NCBI GenBank assembly: GCA_009746045.1
Contig: RPFO01000404.1
Location: forward strand, 1 to 26,877
Length of the DNA: 26,877 nucleotides
Reading direction: 5' to 3'
Source: Mesostigma viride
Lineage: Eukaryota; Streptophyta; Mesostigmatophyceae; Mesostigmatales; Mesostigmataceae
The notes under the pieces are model-generated. The model ran no database searches. It was not told the origin of the DNA and was given only the letters and a program-made list of their open reading frames with translations. The translations under genes and the position numbers were made by a program. This document shows, piece by piece, positions 10,601 to 16,823 of the stretch (the first letter of the stretch is position 1; every line of letters begins with the position of its first letter).

Positions 10601-12189
10601 AAGGAAGTGCGATCTAACCCCATCCAAATCTTCAATGACATTTGTGCCAGCCCTGAACAACTCGGGAGATACCGAGTGGTCCATGGCGACAGAAAGTCGC
10701 CGAAGACATCCCAGTCGAACTGCGCATCCTTGAACCCTTTCTTCAAGAGCAGATTGACATCGATTTCCGTCAGCGGGGAGGTGTCCCAATCCTCACCTGT
10801 CTTCCCCTGCTCTAGGACCTGGTACATTTCCCACCTGCAGACAGATATGATGATGTCAAAATACTCGTGTGACAATGGGTGCTGTCTCGTGTCCTTGCAG
10901 TACTGTTTGGTCGCACAAGACAGCTTGATCCAGACGAGCAGGCTTCGAGGAACATAAGCTGTAACATCCGCTGCGTCGGGTATCGTTGACCCGCACTCGG
11001 TAACAAGCAACTCAAAGGTGTCGAAAAGAGATGCAATGTCTTTCCCCTTTAACCTTTTGCCTCGAAGGCTCCGCCCCATGACTTCGAACAAAAGATCACG
11101 AAGTGTTGGATCACTCCAAGGGTTCACATTCTCATCAGACCCGACTGAGATCCTTTCATGCCAGACACCGTCATCGATCGCAACTTCGATCTCCTTCGAC
11201 ACAAGGTGCTCAAGAACGACTTGGCGTCATCGTTCAGATGTTTTTCGTAAGTCGTCAACCATGACTTCCAAGTTTCCAAGCCCCTCAACTGGATCGGCTG
11301 CACACAGGTCCACAAAACGAAAAAAAAGCATAATCGGAAAAAAAGTTTAGGGTCACTCTGCGAAGTGACCCTTCATAAAAAAATCTCAAACAGAACGAAG
11401 GACTAACTGACATGCACTATGAAGCGGCGAAAAAATTATTAGCTCACCCGCAATTTCTCCTCCCCACTCCCAACCTCGGCGTTCCCCTGAGACTCTGTCT
11501 CATCTCCCCCTTTCTTCCTCTGGATGCAGCAAGACAGAGGAAAGCATACTCGTTGAAAAAGTTTAGGGTCACTCTGCGAAATGACCCTCCATAAATTAAT
11601 CACACATGCGAAGGAAACGGCAACTCAGAAATGAAGGACAAATGAACAAAGAACAAAGGCGAAAAACACAGGATTACTTATCGCTCACCTCCGTTGTTGT
11701 CCCGCTCTTCTTGGGATCCTCTGACTTCTTTTCGTCTGCCCCCCGCTTCCTCTGAAATCAAAACAACAGGGAAAAGCATACTTGTTGGTTCAGGTTAGGG
11801 TCACTCTGCGAAATGACCCATTCATGGTCAGACGAGCTTAGCAGAGATAAGGAATAACGAAACCGTTAAAAAAAACACGCACACTAATGGGGGTAAAAAC
11901 TGTTTCTCACCTGAGACGGCTCCGTACCCTCCTTCTCCGAGACCCCCGCGGTCTTCCCATCCACCTCCGTCGACTTTTCTGCAGCCTGCGCCTTCCTGCG
12001 CTCCTCCTCAAGTTTGGCTTGGTATTTCAGGCGTGCCGCCACACCCGCCTCCATCATCCTCTTCCCCTCCTCCTGCACCTTCCTCTTCGCCTTTGCCTCC
12101 TCGTCCTTCTTTTTCCTTTCCTCATTCGCCTTTCTCTCCTTTTCGTCCCGCTCCCACGACGCCCTCCTCTTGTCGCGTTTGCGTGCCAT
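4091..12189 (-). CDS. 12-exon gene for a ~2,100-aa charged protein of unknown function (frame-broken copy)
   Basis: Model from GT-AG signals and phase: exons 12189-11911, 11751-11689, 11519-11448, 11297-10232, 10114-10062, 9947-9893, 9761-9628, 9493-8978, 8808-8746, 8576-7417, 7084-4740 and 4623-4091. Most donors are strong (GTGAG, GTAAG or GTGCG). Phases join consistently only if single bases are restored at about 11225, 10690, 9368, 7722 and in a G-run at 9028-9033, and one A removed from a run at 9484-9490. The product begins with a Lys/Glu-rich helix, has two folded-looking segments (exons 4 and 10), then long acidic and basic low-complexity tracts. I recognise no family with confidence. 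The phrase AVVDGNHYFKGL in exon 10 loosely recalls the ParB/sulfiredoxin fold, which is only a hint. It may be a pseudogene or an error-affected sequence. Confidence 0.6.
4740..7084 (-). CDS. exon 11: long exon ending in a triplet-repeat low-complexity tail
   Basis: The acceptor GTGACAG is followed at once by EVGKKKLDRLFEISKGANAE and about 480 residues of ordinary composition (VWNYNRLYLHGVVKQGKGHF; later SFKDFWWGDHDLFMVPPKKT). After KKRKAEDDAEGD the protein becomes repetitive: GGEKSSPQKT twice, GGSTRRATS twice, Ser/Glu runs. It then enters a 212-bp GGA/GAG repeat (4911-5122). The frame in use before the tract differs from the frame after it (STRRATSEGRKKPAAPSKSS), so repeat-length change has shifted it. 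The donor AAGG|GTGAGG is phase 1, matching exon 12. Confidence 0.6.
4911..5122. repeat. (CCT)n / (GGA)n trinucleotide tract inside exon 11
   Basis: A nearly continuous CTC/CCT triplet run on the plus strand, with CCC interruptions. On the coding strand it reads poly-Glu, poly-Arg or poly-Gly according to phase. It is a homopurine tract, so triplex (H-DNA) formation and slippage are likely. Confidence 0.95.
7208..7347 (-). repeat. two intron dyad motifs in the intron 10862-type set (intron between exons 10 and 11)
   Basis: Copies at 7208-7229 and 7325-7347 carry GGTCACTC-(T/C)(G/C)(C/A) and end in (G)ACCC. They belong to the family seen in most introns of this gene. The intron is 332 bp, roughly twice the others, which fits its having two copies. 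Confidence 0.7.
7417..8576 (-). CDS. exon 10: largest globular-looking segment
   Basis: The acceptor GTTCAG opens GAEGEGDGDG, followed by about 380 residues of ordinary composition (for example IDTGCNSMRIHTVNGLILPD and FRPLSDKEIEKYLGTKSTAS). A break near 7722 shifts the frame from FDPRFHEN to HPDGEYLVLRYAVVDGNHYF, again needing one added base. With it the exon is 1,161 nt and ends in phase 0 at the strong donor TCT|GTAAGT. AVVDGNHYFKGL faintly resembles the DGxHR motif of ParB/sulfiredoxin proteins, but the expected Arg is Tyr, so I do not assign a function. Confidence 0.6.
8583..9046. repeat. 232-bp tandem duplication spanning exon 9
   Basis: Copies at about 8583-8814 and 8815-9046. Landmarks keep a constant 232-bp offset: AGTTTAACGT at 8621 and 8853, and CGCACC at 8741 and 8973. 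Each copy has an acceptor, the Gly/Lys coding stretch, the donor GTGCGTTTTT and one dyad motif (8696-8720 and 8928-8951). Confidence 0.85.
8746..8808 (-). CDS. exon 9: Gly/Lys-rich, copy of the end of exon 8
   Basis: Sixty-three nt in phase 0, reading GGEGEKGGKGKKGKKAGEKE. It lies in the first copy of a 232-bp tandem duplication whose second copy contains the end of exon 8, so this exon probably arose by that duplication. Confidence 0.55.
8978..9493 (-). CDS. exon 8: helical basic domain, three frame breaks
   Basis: The readable parts are KTICDIGDLILGKPPKDV, then after a break near 9368 EFRKYLTQLRVEAAADFAKQ through KPKEYTEAKVDKVIKFMKLD and a Lys-rich coiled coil (ERAKLLEGQAKASKKKRDAD). A 7-A run at 9484-9490 and a 6-G run at 9028-9033 also disturb the frame. 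Homology of its 3' end with exon 9 shows the original reading frame. The donor GTGCGTTTTT is identical to that of exon 9. Confidence 0.5.
9575..9596 (-). repeat. intron dyad motif (intron 7)
   Basis: Contains GCTCTGCAGCGCGACCTT, a diverged family copy in the intron between exons 7 and 8. Confidence 0.6.
9628..9761 (-). CDS. exon 7: poly-acidic tract
   Basis: The acceptor CATGCAG opens EVDEKEEEEKEQEVDEEEEE, followed by a long Glu run and NEPEPTPKGKGRQR. The DNA is a degenerate GAG/GAA triplet repeat (9671-9764 on the plus strand as CTC/TTC). The donor is the weaker GTTTGT. Confidence 0.5.
9832..9852 (-). repeat. intron dyad motif (intron 6)
   Basis: Contains GCTCTGCGGAGCGACCCC, a family copy in the intron between exons 6 and 7. 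Confidence 0.6.
9893..9947 (-). CDS. exon 6 (55 nt)
   Basis: Acceptor TCTTGCAG, donor GAG|GTAGGA. Joined to exon 5 it reads through basic residues (NLSKRSKGWGRR) and enters exon 7 in phase 0. Confidence 0.5.
10062..10114 (-). CDS. exon 5 (53 nt)
   Basis: Acceptor CCCGCCAG, donor GAG|GTAAGC. Its 53 nt plus the 55 nt of exon 6 sum to 36 whole codons and stay open only in the phase set by exon 4. That phase match is the main support. Confidence 0.5.
10232..11297 (-). CDS. exon 4: folded-looking domain, two 1-base frame breaks
   Basis: The acceptor GTGTGCAG and donor GAG|GTAATT bound 1,066 nt. Three successive frames carry the protein: PIQLRGLETWKSWLTTYEKH, then VWHERISVGSDENVNPW through to KKGFKDAQFDWDVFG, then SPELFRAGTNVIEDLDGVRS to VLREWRFDIE. 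Switches fall near 11225 and 10690, and both need one added base. With those two bases the exon is 1,068 nt and joins its neighbours in phase 0. It is rich in Trp, Phe and Leu, unlike the flanking charged exons, so it is probably globular. Family not recognised. Confidence 0.55.
11349..11373 (-). repeat. intron dyad motif (intron 3)
   Basis: GGGTCACTCTGCGAAGTGAC followed by CC: a near-perfect dyad, GGGTCACT...AGTGACCC. It sits about 55 bp before the acceptor and is flanked by TTT runs and ATGCTT, as in introns 1 and 2. Confidence 0.8.
11448..11519 (-). CDS. exon 3 (24 codons), paralogous to exon 2
   Basis: CAG acceptor, 72 nt, GTGAGC donor, phase 0 on both sides. It opens RKKGGDETES, while exon 2 opens RKRGADEKKS. 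The flanking introns also share sequence, so exons 2 and 3 appear to come from duplication of an exon-intron unit. Confidence 0.6.
11565..11590 (-). repeat. intron dyad motif (intron 2)
   Basis: GGGTCACTCTGCGAAATGAC followed by CC. The surrounding ~45 bp (coding-strand AACTTTTTCAACGAGTATGC) is shared with introns 1 and 3. Confidence 0.8.
11689..11751 (-). CDS. exon 2 (21 codons), charged
   Basis: TTTCAG acceptor, 63 nt, GTGAGC donor, phase 0 at both ends. The peptide RKRGADEKKSEDPKKSGTTT is polar and probably disordered. It is a symmetrical cassette that could be skipped without changing frame. Confidence 0.6.
11797..11820 (-). repeat. intron dyad motif (intron 1)
   Basis: GGGTCACTCTGCGAAATGAC followed by CC, the same distance from the acceptor as in introns 2 and 3, with the same downstream AAGTATGCTTTTCCC-like context on the coding strand. 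Confidence 0.8.
11911..12189 (-). CDS. exon 1: Lys/Glu-rich coiled-coil N-terminus
   Basis: Ninety-three codons run from ATG (12189) to a GTGAGA donor in phase 0. The peptide starts MARKRDKRRASWERDEKER and is almost wholly charged, with Ala-rich helical stretches, suggesting a coiled coil and a basic, nuclear-localisation-like start. An upstream non-coding exon cannot be excluded. Confidence 0.65.
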
Positions 12190-12228
12190 TATATCCTGGA
12201 CTGATCATTACCGCTACTTGAATGCATC

Positions 12229-12302
12229 CACTATCAGCAGTAATCATTTTTGTGATATGCCACCTCACTATCAGCAGTAATCATTTTTGTGATATGCCAC
12301 CT
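12229..12302. repeat. 37-bp direct duplication upstream of the gene start
   Basis: Two near-identical 37-bp copies beginning at 12229 and 12266, each containing CTATCAGCAGTAATCATTTT. They lie just upstream (minus sense) of the ATG at 12189 and may be in its promoter; no core element is obvious. Confidence 0.9.
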
Positions 12303-13426
12303 CCCCCCCCACTATTTAGCTCACAACAACGTGAGAGCAAAAAGTGAAAGAAAGGCATCTCACACTAAAGAAGGAAGCCCAAAGAGGGCGTCATTCCAGG
12401 CAGCAGCAAAAAAAAAATCCAGCTGCTCAAAGATGCTTTTCCAGGATCAGCAACAACCTTAACATGCATGCTTTTAAAGGCTTAGCAATAACCCCTTCGA
12501 TGGCTTTTTACCGGGAAAAGCCTAACCTCTTCAGATGCTTTTGAAGGCTAAGCAATAACCTTTTCCTTGTGCTTCCCTGGGTGAAGCAGGAGGAACATCC
12601 AGGCTGGCCGGACTGAACCCATCATGGGTTGTTCGCTCGTTAAAATCCTGTGAGATGCAGGTCACGGACATACTTGGCCGCCGACCTCATGACAGGCAAT
12701 TCCGTAGCCAGCCAAGTGTAGAATAAAACCATGATGCTTTATATATTTGGAAAGCAACCAAACCATTCACATTTAATTTCAAAAGACATCGACAAGAATA
12801 CAAGTGTTGTCTAGTCGTATAATGTCGTACTTGTGCGTCACTGTCCAAATAAGGCTAAGCGGTTCTTGATAACCTAGCAGGCCTCGGGTGACGCCACACT
12901 GCTCCGCTTGGCTTACGGCTGGCAGTGTCCTTTAGCGCCCCCTATCCTGTCTACCTATCCCGCTCACCCCAGCTATGGCTCACTGGCCAACGACGACCGG
13001 GTTCCTTCCCGAGTCTCGCCCACAATACGCACATCATCTTGACGAAACCAAACAGTTATCACTTCCGTCAACCAATCTCATGACAATTACTCATTGCAAC
13101 CACTCTCGGGGCTGCTCCGGATTGTTCCACTATTAAACCCCTTGACGACAACACCAAGTTGTGAGGGAGAGTAACGAGCGAACAACGACCACCATGGCCG
13201 CTGCTGTGCTCCTAAATACCTCCAAAAATCCCGGCATCCATGCGCTGTCGCATTTGCCAGCAAGCCGCCTGACGTGCAGTTAGACTGCCAGCAAAATGCA
13301 GAGCAAATCTGTTCGACAGCCACGTGCGAGCCAACACACCGCACACTACGATCTGCGTATCTAGCTTTGTCAGATGGACTGAACATCATTCCGTCTGGAC
13401 AATACAAAAGATTCATAACTGCCAAA
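12303..13426. other. gene-free stretch with decayed repeats
   Basis: No convincing gene. At 12430-12570 there are degenerate copies of a phrase built on GATGCTTTT...GGCTTAGCAATAACC. The rest has ordinary composition with short random frames. It may be the internal part of a decayed retroelement attached to the LTR-like block at 13427-13681; that is inference. Confidence 0.4.
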
Positions 13427-13681
13427 TGTCACGCACCGGAATATTGCGCAAGCCACCAAGGCTTTGCGCCCCAAAGTCTTGCGCCCGAACCTAAGTCAGG
13501 TCACCTAAGACTGTCACTCTAGAAATTCAGGTCTTTCCGGCGCGGCGCTCCACACCGGCCCAAGGAACAAAGCCTGCGGCCTACTGAATCGGAACCAACC
13601 AAACGTCGGACGTAACGATTCCGATTACGGCAATCGCGTAACTTCTTGAGTGCACGGACGTAAATGATCACGGACGTGACA
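13427..13681 (-). repeat. possible LTR (255 bp) with TGTCACG/CGTGACA ends
   Basis: Read on the minus strand the block begins TGTCACGTCC and ends CGTGACA, the TG...CA ends expected of an LTR. It is followed after two bases by TGGCAGTTATG, a possible PBS. It begins immediately after the charged coiled coil of the SR-rich gene, and the last ~54 codons of that frame are read from it. No partner LTR or target duplication was found, so this is tentative. Confidence 0.3.
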
Positions 13682-14496
13682 CTCTTCCTGCGCTCCGCCT
13701 CCTCCATCTCCGCAGCTTCAATTTCTGCCTGCTTCGCCTCTCGCTCTGCCCTTTCCTTCTTCACCCATTCCCTCTGCTCCCTTTCCAGGAGCTCCTGGGC
13801 GGCCTTCCGTTCCTTGTCCTTTTTCTCCAGATTCACCAGATCTTCGGCGTGCTGCGTTGCCTGATCCAGATAAGAAGTCAGAAGTGCCATGCGGTCATTC
13901 CTTCTCTTTCTTTCCTCCTCCGGAAGATCCTCCAGTGGCCTTGGGTCTGCCTTGTCCCTGTCCTCCATGCTGATCAGGAGGTCAATGTTCTTCTGCAGAT
14001 CACGCAGGAACCGCTCATGGTCATCCTCCTTCTCCTCCCATTCCGCTCTTGCTTTCTTTCTTGCCTGTGGGGAGCGGCTCCTCGGAGGTGAGTTTGACGA
14101 CCGGCGCTTGGGTGGCGACCGGCGCTTGGGCGGAGACTTCCGACCTGGAGATTTTGCAGGCGACTTTTGCGGTGATCGGGACTTGGAGGTCGCCCCCTTC
14201 TTTGGAGGGGAGCTTTGGGGAGACGCGGGCTGCGAGCTGGGCTGTGAGGTCGACGCCTCGGGTAGGGACCTTGAAGGAGACCTGGGCGACGTGCTGACCT
14301 TCGAGGTCGAAGCCTCGTGGTGGGACCTTAGAGGTGACTTGGGCGGCGGGCTGCCCTGCTCAGACGCCTCGTGGTGGGCCCTTGGAGAAGACTTGGGCGG
14401 CGAGCTGGGCTTCGAGGTAACCACCTCGACGGGGGCGGACCTCGGCGAGTTTGAGGTCGACTTCCCGCGGACGGGGGACTCCTTGTTGATGGCGGG

Positions 14497-14703
14497 CCGC
14501 TGGGGAGACTGTGGAGACACAACGGAGCTGGACCCAGCCCCGGCAGCCTGTGCCTCAGGTGCGGGCCGCTGAGGAGACTGTGGAGACACAACGGAGCTGG
14601 ACCCAGCCCCGGCAGCCTGTGCCTCAGGTGCGGGCCGCTTGGGAGATTTTGAGGCCGACGCCTCCACGGAGCTTGGCCCAGCCCCGGCAGCAAGCATTGT
14701 TGA
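14497..14703. repeat. 69-bp coding tandem repeat (3 units)
   Basis: Units start at 14497, 14566 and 14635. The first two are nearly identical and encode 23 residues including AAGAGSSSVVSPQSPQRPAP; the third is diverged. Confidence 0.85.
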
Positions 14704-14752
14704 CAGAGGAGGAAACTCCTCTACGCCCTTGGGCGGAGAGGCGGGTGGCGTA

Positions 14753-14757
14753 CTATA
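14753..14757. other. target-site duplication CTATA (left)
   Basis: CTATA immediately before the palindrome composite, matched at 15844-15848. It lies inside an otherwise continuous reading frame that is restored by removing the insert plus one copy. Confidence 0.75.
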
Positions 14758-14963
14758 AGTTAGGTTAATATTGTGCGGAAACCTTTTTGCCACTTGGGCT
14801 TCTCAGGTTCCGCACAATATTACCGGCGATAACCACTCGCCGGACACTCAAGTTCACACCGGTGTGAACTTGAGTGTCCGGCGAGTGGTTATCGCCGGTA
14901 ATATTGTGCGGAACCTGAGAAGCCCAAGTGGCAAAAAGGTTTCCGCACAATATTAACCTAACT
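14758..14963. repeat. perfect 206-bp palindrome P1
   Basis: Arms of 103 bp match exactly with no spacer; the centre is TTCACACCGGTGTGAA. Each arm contains its own stem-loops: TAATATTGTGCGGAA against TTCCGCACAATATTA, and CCGGCGA against TCGCCGG around TAACCAC. Confidence 0.95.
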
Positions 14964-15637
14964 AAAACCTAGCCTCTTGGGGCGAGGACGAATCACTAGG
15001 CTCGGAACACCCGTATGCATGAATATGATCGAATATAAGCATCTCGTTGGTGCAAATATCGATATGAATATGATCGAATATGAGCATCTCCTTGGTGCGC
15101 ATATGATTAGAGCCGGGTGCCAAATCGGAACGAATTATTCCCCAAATAATCCGCTTCCGAGTGGATTCGAACCTGCGCCCCGCAAGGATCCAGGTCTTAG
15201 TTAGGTTAATATTGTGCGGAAACCTTTTGCCACTTGGGCTTCTCAGGTTCCGCACAATATTACCGGCGATAACCACTCGCCGGACACTCAAGTTCACACC
15301 GGTGTGAACTTGAGTGTCCGGCGAGTGGTTATCGCCGGTAATATTGTGCGGAACCTGAGAAGCCCAAGTGGCAAAAGGTTTCCGCACAATATTAACCTAA
15401 CTAAAACCTAGCCTCTTGGGGCGAGGACGAATCACTAGGCTCGGAACACCCGTATGCATGAATATGATCGAATATAAGCATCTCGTTGGTGCAAATATCG
15501 ATATGAATATGATCGAATATGAGCATCTCCTTGGTGCGCATATGATTAGAGCCGGGTGCCAAATCGGAACGAATTATTCCCCAAATAATCCGCTTCCGAG
15601 TGGATTCGAACCTGCGCCCCGCAAGGATCCAGGTCTT
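14964..15637. repeat. identical 235-bp spacers of the palindrome composite (14964-15198 and 15403-15637)
   Basis: Both spacers are identical. Each holds two tandem ~44-bp units beginning ATGAATATGATCGAATAT. Near the 3' end (plus) is GGATTCGAACC, the reverse complement of the pol III B-box consensus GGTTCGAATCC, suggesting a tRNA-derived piece read on the minus strand. P2 lies between the two spacers. Confidence 0.8.
15197..15404. repeat. perfect palindrome P2 (4-T/4-A variant)
   Basis: Same sequence as P1 except that the T-run after AACC is four instead of five, and the matching A-run in the other arm is also four. The palindrome therefore stays perfect. Flanking TT/AA extends the symmetry by two bases on each side. 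Confidence 0.95.
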
Positions 15638-15843
15638 AGTTAGGTTAATATTGTGCGGAAACCTTTTTGCCACTTGGGCTTCTCAGGTTCCGCACAATAT
15701 TACCGGCGATAACCACTCGCCGGACACTCAAGTTCACACCGGTGTGAACTTGAGTGTCCGGCGAGTGGTTATCGCCGGTAATATTGTGCGGAACCTGAGA
15801 AGCCCAAGTGGCAAAAAGGTTTCCGCACAATATTAACCTAACT
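15638..15843. repeat. perfect 206-bp palindrome P3
   Basis: Identical to P1 including the 5-T/5-A runs. Its outer edge abuts the CTATA duplication at 15844-15848. Confidence 0.95.
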
Positions 15844-15848
15844 CTATA
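15844..15848. other. target-site duplication CTATA (right)
   Basis: Right-hand copy of the CTATA duplication bounding the insertion. Confidence 0.75.
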
Positions 15849-15989
15849 CTTAGGAGACTCGCTCGTCGACTTGACCTTGTCGACATAGGTGGCCCTCTCC
15901 ACCTCTTTTCCCTTCTGAAGCAAGGAGGCCCTCTCCTGCTCCTCCTTTTCCTTCTGAAGCTGAACTTCCCTCTCCTTCTCTTGTTCCTT
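15844..15989 (-). pseudogene. 5' part of the interrupted SR-rich exon
   Basis: The acceptor TTTGCGGCAG at 15990-15999 opens an exon reading KEQEKEREVQLQKEKEEQER and ASLLQKGKEVERATYVDKVK to SPKY. It then runs into the palindrome composite, where the frame stops at 15645. Removing the insert (14758-15843) with one CTATA joins it in frame to the part at 14757-13519, so the two are halves of one exon. Earlier exons are not found in the window. Confidence 0.55.
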
Positions 15990-15999
15990 CTGCCGCAAA

Positions 16000-16823
16000 T
16001 AAGGAAAAACAAATAGACCAATGTCGGATGAAGAAAGTGTAAATTCGCATCAGCGTGAGGGGTGGCGCTGCAGCGCTACCCTAAGAAGAAACAAGGATGA
16101 AATCCCATTCAGGTTTGGGGAAAAAAAAATCGAAGATGTAACTGATGTCAGGGAAGGGGTTATTCTGTAGCGAGACCCTTCCGCAAAATAAGATATAAGA
16201 ACCATGTTAAGGAACCAACAAAATATAGCATAAAAATATTTCATGGAAGGGTGACTCGGCAGCGCGACCCTTCAAACAAATTGTGATTGATAAACGTATC
16301 TGGAATAGGTGACTCGGCAGCGCGACCTTACAACAAAAATGTGATTGAATAACGTATCTTGGAAAGGTGACTCTGCAGCGCTACCCTACAAACAAAATGT
16401 TATTGAATAACGTATCTGGAAAGGGTGACTCTGCATCGCGACCCTACAACCAAAATGTGATTGAATAACGTATCTTGGAAAGGTGACTCTGCAGCGCGAC
16501 CCTACAAACAAAATGTTATTGAATAACGTGTCTTGGAAAGGTGACTCTGCAGCGCGACCCTACAAACAAAATGTTATTGAATAACGTATCTTGGAAAGGT
16601 GACTCTGTAGCGCGACCCTACAAACAAAATGTTATTGAATAACGCATCTTGGAAAGGTGACTCTGCAGCGCGACCCTACAAACACTGAATGGAAGTTTGC
16701 ATTGTGAGGGGGTCACTCTGCAGCGCGACCCTACAAACAAAGACTGCGACATTGCGCAAGGGTAGGGGTCACTCTGCAGAGCGACCCTACCCAAAAACAA
16801 TACTGACCACTCCCCAAAAAAAT
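16000..16823 (-). repeat. array of the dyad motif: 58-bp tandem repeat with flanking variants
   Basis: From about 16245 to 16690 a ~58-bp unit repeats about 7.5 times. Each unit has GGTGACTCTGCAGCGCGACC followed by CTACAAACAAAATG and TTATTGAATAACGTATC. Single variants flank it at about 16058-16082, 16157-16182, 16712-16735 and 16766-16791. The core is the same dyad found in the introns of the neighbouring gene and lies upstream of an acceptor at 15990, so this is probably intron sequence of the SR-rich gene. TTATTGAATAA is itself near-palindromic. No gene is seen. Confidence 0.85.

Larger units (their letters stand above)
13519..14757 (-). pseudogene. SR/SP-repeat-rich protein with C-terminal coiled coil, 3' part of an interrupted exon
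   Basis: The frame continues from the part upstream of the palindrome insertion. It starts with the Pro-rich STPPASPPKGVEEFPPL. Tandem 23-aa repeats (three 69-bp units starting at 14497, 14566 and 14635) follow. Next is a long Ser/Pro/Lys/Arg region (SPAKSPGRKSPPKRRSPPKR, NSPPRSRSPQARKKARAEW) like the RS domains of nuclear splicing co-factors of the SRRM type. A Glu/Lys/Arg coiled coil (ERKAAQELLEREQREWVKKE) ends near RRKS at 13682. The remaining residues to the stop at 13519 come from the LTR-like block. Nuclear RNA-processing function is inferred from composition only; no RRM or PWI domain is visible here. Confidence 0.5.
14758..15843. mobile_element. composite palindromic insertion element: P1-spacer-P2-spacer-P3
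   Basis: This 1,086-bp insert is flanked by CTATA at 14753-14757 and 15844-15848. It consists of three perfect palindromes centred at 14860.5, 15300.5 and 15740.5 (exactly 440 bp apart) and two identical 235-bp spacers (14964-15198, 15403-15637). It encodes no plausible protein. Palindromy makes the same 61-aa frame appear on both strands. The P-spacer-P-spacer-P order resembles tandem LTR or foldback elements, in which terminal repeats recombine to give a shared middle copy. The 5-bp duplication fits LTR-type integration, but the ends AGTT...AACT lack TG...CA. Class unassigned. Confidence 0.75.

Noticed and set aside
13087-13425. 112-aa minus-strand frame as a gene
   Set aside because: No recognisable motif, odd composition, no start context, and it lies in probable retroelement-derived sequence.
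14765-15836. Identical 61-78-aa peptides (ATWASQVPHNITGDNHSPDT) on both strands
   Set aside because: Palindromy guarantees the same frame on both strands; there is no independent sign of translation.
14758-15843. CRESS/geminivirus-like origin: CAATATTAC, fitting NANTATTAC, occurs in the palindrome arms
   Set aside because: The nonamer is not in the loop of a suitable stem, no Rep gene is present, and a short degenerate motif is expected by chance in AT-rich arms.
16245-16690. CRISPR-like array of regular repeats
   Set aside because: The whole 58-bp unit is conserved, with no unique spacers; it is an ordinary tandem repeat in a spliced eukaryotic context.
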